Under the pieces are notes generated by a model. It saw nothing but the letters and a program-made list of their open reading frames with translations. It made no database searches and was not told the DNA's origin. A stretch of 9,728 nucleotides of DNA, from positions 1 to 9,728 of the forward strand of contig CAJUHG010000089.1 of NCBI GenBank assembly GCA_910586005.1, written 5' to 3'. The stretch's first letter is position 1. Each line of letters opens with the position of its first letter. Positions 6,879 through 9,728 of the stretch are shown one piece after another. A program made the translations under genes and the position numbers. Origin of the DNA: an uncultured Lachnospiraceae bacterium. GTDB lineage: Bacteria > Bacillota > Clostridia > Lachnospirales > Lachnospiraceae.

Positions 6879-6980
6879 ATTATATTCACAACAATTACAA
6901 AATAATATACAGAATAACCTTCCTATTATTTTATTTTTTGATTTTTCTATTATTTATTATATCAACAACAATTATAAAGT
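6879..6980. repeat. Degenerate direct repeat of the argF 3' end
   Basis: The 25 nt at 6956-6980, which include the argF stop codon and the two codons before it, recur at 6879-6903, 77 nt away, with 21 of 25 positions identical (three transitions, one transversion). Weaker similarity continues into the argF coding side. Read in the argF frame, the distant copy gives K-V-I-L-Y-I-I-L-stop against K-A-I-M-Y-A-T-L-stop at the real C-terminus. Both copies end with a TATAAT on the minus strand. The remainder of the argF-birA spacer (6719-6878) is AT-rich apart from a more GC-rich patch at about 6812-6857. Confidence 0.55.
6956..6964 (-). promoter_or_regulatory. Candidate extended -10 promoter for birA
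   Basis: TGATATAAT read leftward is a perfect extended -10 (TGnTATAAT), just after the argF stop codon. The -35 position is poor, as is allowed for extended -10 promoters. It would give birA a leader of about 230 nt. The repeat copy carries a second TATAAT at 6879-6884 but with TG one base too far away. No biotin operator of the usual inverted-repeat type is visible nearby. Confidence 0.35.
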
Positions 6981-7955
6981 AGCATACATTATTGCTTTAA
7001 TACTATGCATTCGGTTTTCTGCCTCATCAAATACAACAGACTGAACACCCTCAAATACTTGATTGGTCACTTCCATTTCTGTTAATCCAAATTTCTCATA
7101 AATTTGTTGTCCTATGACTGTTTCTAGATCATGAAAGGCTGGTAGACAATGCATAAAAATAGCTGTTTCTTTGGCATTATCCATCACTTTTTGATTGACT
7201 TGGTAAGATTTCAAATCTCTAATACGATTTTCCCATACTTCTTCTGGTTCTCCCATAGAAACCCATACATCTGTATAAATAACATCCGCATGTTTCGTTC
7301 CAATTTCTACATCCTCTGTTAAAGTAATAGATGCCCCCGTCTCTTTGGCAACACCTTCACAATAAGTAACAAGTTCTCTATCTGGAAAATAATTTTTATT
7401 GGTACATGCCACAAAATCCATTCCTAATTTTGCACAAGTCACCATCAGAGAATTTCCCATATTATAACGAGCATCTCCTAGAAACACAAATTTTATTCCT
7501 TTTAAATGACCAAATTTTTCTTGAATTGTCAGCATATCTGCAATCATCTGTGTGGGATGAAATTCGTTTGTTAATCCATTCCATACTGGTACTCCTGAAT
7601 ATTCTGCTAGTTCTTCTACAATTTTTTGCCCAAATCCTCTATATTCAATCCCATCATACATTCTACCTAATACTCTAGCTGTATCTTTGATACTTTCTTT
7701 TTTACCAATCTGAGAAGCAGAAGGCTCTAAATATGTAACTTGCATTCCCAAATCATGAGCTGCCACTTCAAAAGAACAACGTGTTCTAGTACTTGTTTTT
7801 TCAAAAATTAAGGCAATATTTTTTCCCCTTAAATCATCATGAACAATTCCTTTTTTTTTCTTAGCCTTTAATTCTGCAGATAACTCAATAAGATATGTAA
7901 TCTCCTCTGGTGTAAAATCCTTTAATTTCAAAAAACTTCTTCCTTTTAAATTCAT
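6972..7955 (-). CDS. argF: Ornithine carbamoyltransferase
   Basis: Transfers the carbamoyl group of carbamoyl phosphate to ornithine, giving citrulline (arginine synthesis; the reverse in the arginine deiminase pathway). The 327 residues carry the carbamoyl-phosphate signature FEKTSTRTRCSFE (51-63), HPTQ (133-136), the SMG loop (233-235) and the ornithine-binding MHCLPAFHD (268-276). The sequence looks like the long OTC type that also includes catabolic ArcB, so arcB is possible; no arginine deiminase or carbamate kinase gene is in the window to support that. An ATG at 7965-7967 would add four residues, but GGAGG (7961-7965) overlaps it and lies 5 nt before the ATG at 7953-7955, and family members start MNLKGRSFLKL, so the shorter start is used. 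The leader contains a possible ArgR palindrome and an overlapping upstream frame. Confidence 0.95.
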   Translation of the reverse strand: MNLKGRSFLKLKDFTPEEITYLIELSAELKAKKKKGIVHDDLRGKNIALIFEKTSTRTRCSFEVAAHDLGMQVTYLEPSASQIGKKESIKDTARVLGRMYDGIEYRGFGQKIVEELAEYSGVPVWNGLTNEFHPTQMIADMLTIQEKFGHLKGIKFVFLGDARYNMGNSLMVTCAKLGMDFVACTNKNYFPDRELVTYCEGVAKETGASITLTEDVEIGTKHADVIYTDVWVSMGEPEEVWENRIRDLKSYQVNQKVMDNAKETAIFMHCLPAFHDLETVIGQQIYEKFGLTEMEVTNQVFEGVQSVVFDEAENRMHSIKAIMYATL

Positions 7956-7986
7956 AATTTCCTCCATTCTGTGCGTTTTTCAGCAT
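7885..7986 (-). CDS. Possible upstream ORF overlapping the argF start
   Basis: An ATG at 7984-7986 with AGGAG 5 nt upstream opens a 33-codon frame beginning MLKNAQNGGNYEFKRKKFF and ending at TGA (7885-7887), out of frame with argF and overlapping its first 23 or so codons. The peptide is basic but not an obvious arginine-run leader. If translated, its ribosomes would cross the argF Shine-Dalgarno and start codon and could lower argF translation. Only the good ribosome site supports it. Confidence 0.22.
   Translation of the reverse strand: MLKNAQNGGNYEFKRKKFFEIKGFYTRGDYISY
7961..7965 (-). promoter_or_regulatory. Ribosome binding site deciding the argF start
   Basis: GGAGG on the minus strand, 5 nt before the ATG at 7953-7955. 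The surrounding leader, 7959-7988, closely matches the lysS leader at 1563-1591 (see findings). Confidence 0.85.
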
Positions 7987-8015
7987 ATCATCTCCTGTGG
8001 TACAAATAGGTAGTT

Positions 8016-8043
8016 AGTGAAAGAATAAATAAATTCATTCACT
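8016..8043. promoter_or_regulatory. Palindrome in the argF leader, possible ArgR operator
   Basis: AGTGAA-A-GAAT-AAATAA-ATTC-A-TTCACT on the plus strand is a 10-bp inverted repeat with one central mismatch per arm, about 60 nt upstream of the argF start. Arginine repressors bind paired TGAAT/ATTCA-type half-sites. Here the GAAT and ATTC halves are 6 bp apart rather than the usual 4, so the fit is imperfect. The place, upstream of an arginine gene, is what makes the idea reasonable. As RNA it could also be a plain AU hairpin. No confident -35/-10 pair is visible in the same spacer. Confidence 0.33.
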
Positions 8044-8071
8044 TTTCTTCATTCTATGATAAATATACGAG

Positions 8072-8102
8072 AACGGACCGTCATACTTAGCGACAGCCCG
8101 TT
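8072..8102 (-). other. GC-rich 11-bp stem-loop after the SPFH gene
   Basis: Eight nt after the SPFH stop codon, the minus-strand arms at 8092-8102 and 8072-8082 form an uninterrupted 11-bp stem with two G-U wobbles and a 9-nt loop GCUAAGUAU. Read on the plus strand the two wobbles become A/C mismatches, so the structure fits a minus-strand RNA. No U-tract follows, so a simple intrinsic terminator is doubtful. It may act as an mRNA 3'-end stabiliser or be a copy of a dispersed repeat. Confidence 0.6.
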
Positions 8103-8110
8103 GCACGCTT

Positions 8111-9034
8111 TTAATTTTCTTTTCCTATTTCTATAAGCGATTTGGTTAGACCAGCTAATCCTTGAATTTCAGATGGAATAATAATTTTAGTAGCTTTTCC
8201 ATCGGCTGCTTTTATAAATGCTTCTAAACTCTTCAATTGAAGTACAGCATGATCAGGAGCAGCTTCTTTTAGAAAACGAAGTCCATCCGCATTTGCTTGT
8301 TGGATTCTTAAAATTGCCTCTGCTTGCCCTTCTGCCTCACGCATAGTAGCTTCTTTCTTTGCCTCTGCTCGAAGAATCGCCGCTTGTTTCTCAGCTTCTG
8401 CATCTAAAATTGCTGACTCTTTTTTTCCTTGTGCAACTAAGACGGTTGCTGTTTTCTCACCTTCTGCTTGAGTAACAGCCGCACGTCTTTCACGTTCTGC
8501 TTTTGCTTGCTTTTCCATTGCATCTTGAATCTGCTGAGGTGGAATAATATTTTTTAATTCTACACGATTTACTTTAATTCCCCAAGGATCTGTAGCGACA
8601 TCCAAAGAAGCACGCATTTTTGTGTTAATCAGTTCTCTAGAAGTTAGTGTTTCATCCAACTCTAAATCACCAATAATATTACGCAAGGTAGTTGCAGTTA
8701 AATTTTCAATTGCCATAATTGGGTTTTCAACCCCATAAGCAAATAATTTTGGATCTGTAATCTGAAAATATACCACTGTATCAATTCTCATAGTTACATT
8801 ATCTTTTGTTATTACTGGCTGTGGTGCAAAATCCACAACTTGTTCCTTTAATAACACACGTTTTGCTATACGGTCAAGAAAAGGTACCTTAAAGTGTAAG
8901 CCAACACCCCAAGTACCCTGATAACCACCTAAACGCTCAATGACTAATGCATTTGCTTGTGGCACAATTTTCACACAGGATGCTAATAAAATTAAAACAA
9001 GAATGATGAGTACAAGTAATACTAAATATCCCAT
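8111..9034 (-). CDS. SPFH/band-7 (stomatin-like, QmcA type) membrane protein
   Basis: A membrane-anchored scaffold protein of 307 residues with the start used here. A single N-terminal membrane segment (about 3-19) is followed by KIVPQANALVIERLGGYQGT (22-41), the opening of the SPFH/PHB domain, which runs to about residue 165 (VRLL-type core with DPWGIKVNRVELKNI, 149-163). A long Ala/Glu/Lys-rich coiled coil covers about 167-245, and a conserved tail (LQLKSLEAFIKAADGKATKIIIPS, 265-288 in outline) follows. The family builds ring-like oligomers at the membrane and is often paired with NfeD or the FtsH protease. Its upstream neighbour here is nfeD, 201 nt away. The open frame extends upstream by 20 codons, but GGAGG (9041-9045) lies 6 nt before the ATG at 9032-9034 and the extension would put charged residues before the membrane segment, so the shorter start is chosen. 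Confidence 0.93.
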   Translation of the reverse strand: MGYLVLLVLIILVLILLASCVKIVPQANALVIERLGGYQGTWGVGLHFKVPFLDRIAKRVLLKEQVVDFAPQPVITKDNVTMRIDTVVYFQITDPKLFAYGVENPIMAIENLTATTLRNIIGDLELDETLTSRELINTKMRASLDVATDPWGIKVNRVELKNIIPPQQIQDAMEKQAKAERERRAAVTQAEGEKTATVLVAQGKKESAILDAEAEKQAAILRAEAKKEATMREAEGQAEAILRIQQANADGLRFLKEAAPDHAVLQLKSLEAFIKAADGKATKIIIPSEIQGLAGLTKSLIEIGKEN

Positions 9035-9040
9035 ATAATT

Positions 9041-9045
9041 CCTCC
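9041..9045 (-). promoter_or_regulatory. Ribosome binding site deciding the SPFH gene start
   Basis: GGAGG on the minus strand, 6 nt before the ATG at 9032-9034. It sets the start 20 codons inside the longest open frame. Confidence 0.85.
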
Positions 9046-9125
9046 ATATTAATTTAAATATTTTATTACAAACTCTAGAAACAATAAAAAGCACGTTTTG
9101 TCAACTTTCTATTGTTATAAACTAT

Positions 9126-9168
9126 GAGCGTACACTCTATGGGAATGCTCCCATTTGTGGGCGCGCTC
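9126..9168 (-). other. GC-rich multi-part stem-loop after nfeD
   Basis: About 65 nt after the nfeD stop codon, GAGCG/CGCTC (5 bp), CAC/GTG (3 bp) and ATGGGA/TCCCAT (6 bp) nest around a GCAT tetraloop, with small internal loops between them. The whole 43-nt block is far more GC-rich than its surroundings. No U-tract follows on the minus strand. It is bracketed by an 8-bp direct repeat CTCTAGAA (9073-9080 and 9173-9180). It could be a processing or stabilising hairpin, or a small dispersed repeat. Confidence 0.5.
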
Positions 9169-9235
9169 AAATCTCTAGAATAGCTACAATGATAATCTCC
9201 ACTTTGATTTTACAATACCTATAAACATAGCAATT

Positions 9236-9667
9236 TTATGTTTCTTTTTTCTTTACTAACAACTTAACGCCACTGATTTCTACTATTTCTACCTGTATAT
9301 CTTCAGGAATTATTGTCTCATCTACTGCTCTTGCTGTCCATTCCTGTCCATTGATACTGACCTGACCTTGTGCTTTCAGATTATCAATTTCTTGTAATAC
9401 AACTGCGGTCTTGCCTATCAAATCTTCTACATTCGTTTTTATTCTATCCTTATTAAAATATTCTATTGCCAATGGTCTTGTGATTGCTAACAATATCACA
9501 GATACCACAACAAACAAGATGCTCTGCACTAGCAAATTTGCACCAAACAAACTTGCAAGAAAGGCTACCAAAGCTCCACCTGCAAACCAAATGGTTGTCA
9601 ATCCTAAGGTAATGATTTCAATAATTGCCATTACAACAATTACAATCAACCAAAAGATACCTTCCAT
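9236..9667 (-). CDS. NfeD-like membrane protein
   Basis: A 143-residue short-form NfeD protein without the serine-protease domain of the long form. Three hydrophobic segments (about 4-22, 24-42 and 44-63) are followed by a soluble OB-fold domain (about 80-140) with DLIGKTAVVLQEI (82-94), GQVSINGQEWTARA (101-114) and IVEISGVKLLVKK (128-140), the usual NfeD C-terminal pattern. In the family this domain is thought to work with SPFH proteins encoded next door, as here. The ATG has AGGAGGG (9674-9680) 6 nt upstream, a strong site. The promoter is not convincing within the 60 nt left in the window, so the operon may start beyond the right edge. The gene is complete. Confidence 0.93.
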   Translation of the reverse strand: MEGIFWLIVIVVMAIIEIITLGLTTIWFAGGALVAFLASLFGANLLVQSILFVVVSVILLAITRPLAIEYFNKDRIKTNVEDLIGKTAVVLQEIDNLKAQGQVSINGQEWTARAVDETIIPEDIQVEIVEISGVKLLVKKKET

Positions 9668-9728
9668 ATATCACCCTCCTTGTATAATGTATTTAGGTTG
9701 TTCAAGGGATACCTATAAACCCTCAGAC

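Noticed and set aside
7406..7678. Plus-strand open frame of 90 codons inside argF
   Set aside because: Fully antisense to a well-identified gene, with no family features; an artefact of the opposite strand.
8975..9034. Lipoprotein signal in the SPFH protein (LASC at residues 17-20)
   Set aside because: The four residues fit a lipobox, but there is no positively charged n-region and the family is anchored by an uncleaved membrane segment at this place.
8111..9094. Longer SPFH protein starting at 9094
   Set aside because: The extension lacks a ribosome site, would precede the membrane segment with charged residues, and the internal ATG at 9032-9034 has GGAGG at the right distance.
9076..9104. 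Promoter for the SPFH gene from the perfect TTGACA (9099-9104)
   Set aside because: At 16-18 nt spacing the -10 position reads GTTTCT, TTTCTA or TTCTAG, none close to TATAAT. A -35 match alone is not enough.
9668..9728. Promoter for nfeD
   Set aside because: TTGAAC and a TATACA-like sequence are present but only about 13 nt apart, and the -10 would abut the ribosome site.
1..9728. Defence system, CRISPR array, prophage or insertion sequence
   Set aside because: All sizeable frames are housekeeping or small conserved genes; no transposase, integrase, regularly spaced repeat or toxin-antitoxin pair was seen.

Overview
The window is AT-rich and its ten protein genes all read on the minus strand, so the order of transcription runs from the right edge to the left edge: nfeD-like, SPFH/band-7 gene, argF, birA, a DUF6145-type gene, coaX, dusB, an unrecognised lysine/isoleucine-rich gene, greA, lysS. 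The strong GGAGG ribosome sites, the birA-coaX and dusB-greA-lysS neighbourhoods, and the DUF6145-like protein point to a low-GC anaerobic Firmicute, most likely a member of the Lachnospiraceae. That placement is inference from gene content and order, not from a marker gene.

Right part (about 8100-9728): a small membrane module. NfeD has three membrane segments and an OB-fold tail. The stomatin-like SPFH protein has one N-terminal membrane segment and a long coiled coil. These families are often paired in membrane-microdomain organisation. Each gene is followed by a GC-rich stem-loop that stands out in the AT-rich spacers. Middle (about 5200-8070): argF (ornithine carbamoyltransferase, arginine metabolism), birA (biotin ligase with repressor HTH), a small unknown acidic protein, and coaX (type III pantothenate kinase, first step of CoA synthesis). 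The DUF6145-like gene and coaX are only 3 nt apart and almost certainly co-translated. Left part (1-4280): information processing, with dusB (tRNA dihydrouridine synthase), an unknown protein, greA (transcript cleavage factor) and lysS (lysyl-tRNA synthetase), ending in a probable rho-independent terminator at the window edge.

Three of the longest open frames overshoot the true start. birA, argF and the SPFH gene each have an in-frame upstream start codon (TTG or ATG), but a GGAGG site sits 5-6 nt before an internal ATG, so shorter starts are given here.

The window is mainly core housekeeping and I see no defence system, mobile element, CRISPR array, tRNA or rRNA. The points worth a second look lie in the spacers and in one gene. 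They are: degenerate tandem copies of the 3' ends of birA and argF; a shared leader sequence in front of lysS and argF; a wobble-paired hairpin after the SPFH gene; a palindrome in the argF leader that could bind ArgR; and the unknown protein upstream of greA, whose first 90 residues are nearly half Lys/Ile in imperfect repeats and which has no ATG start.
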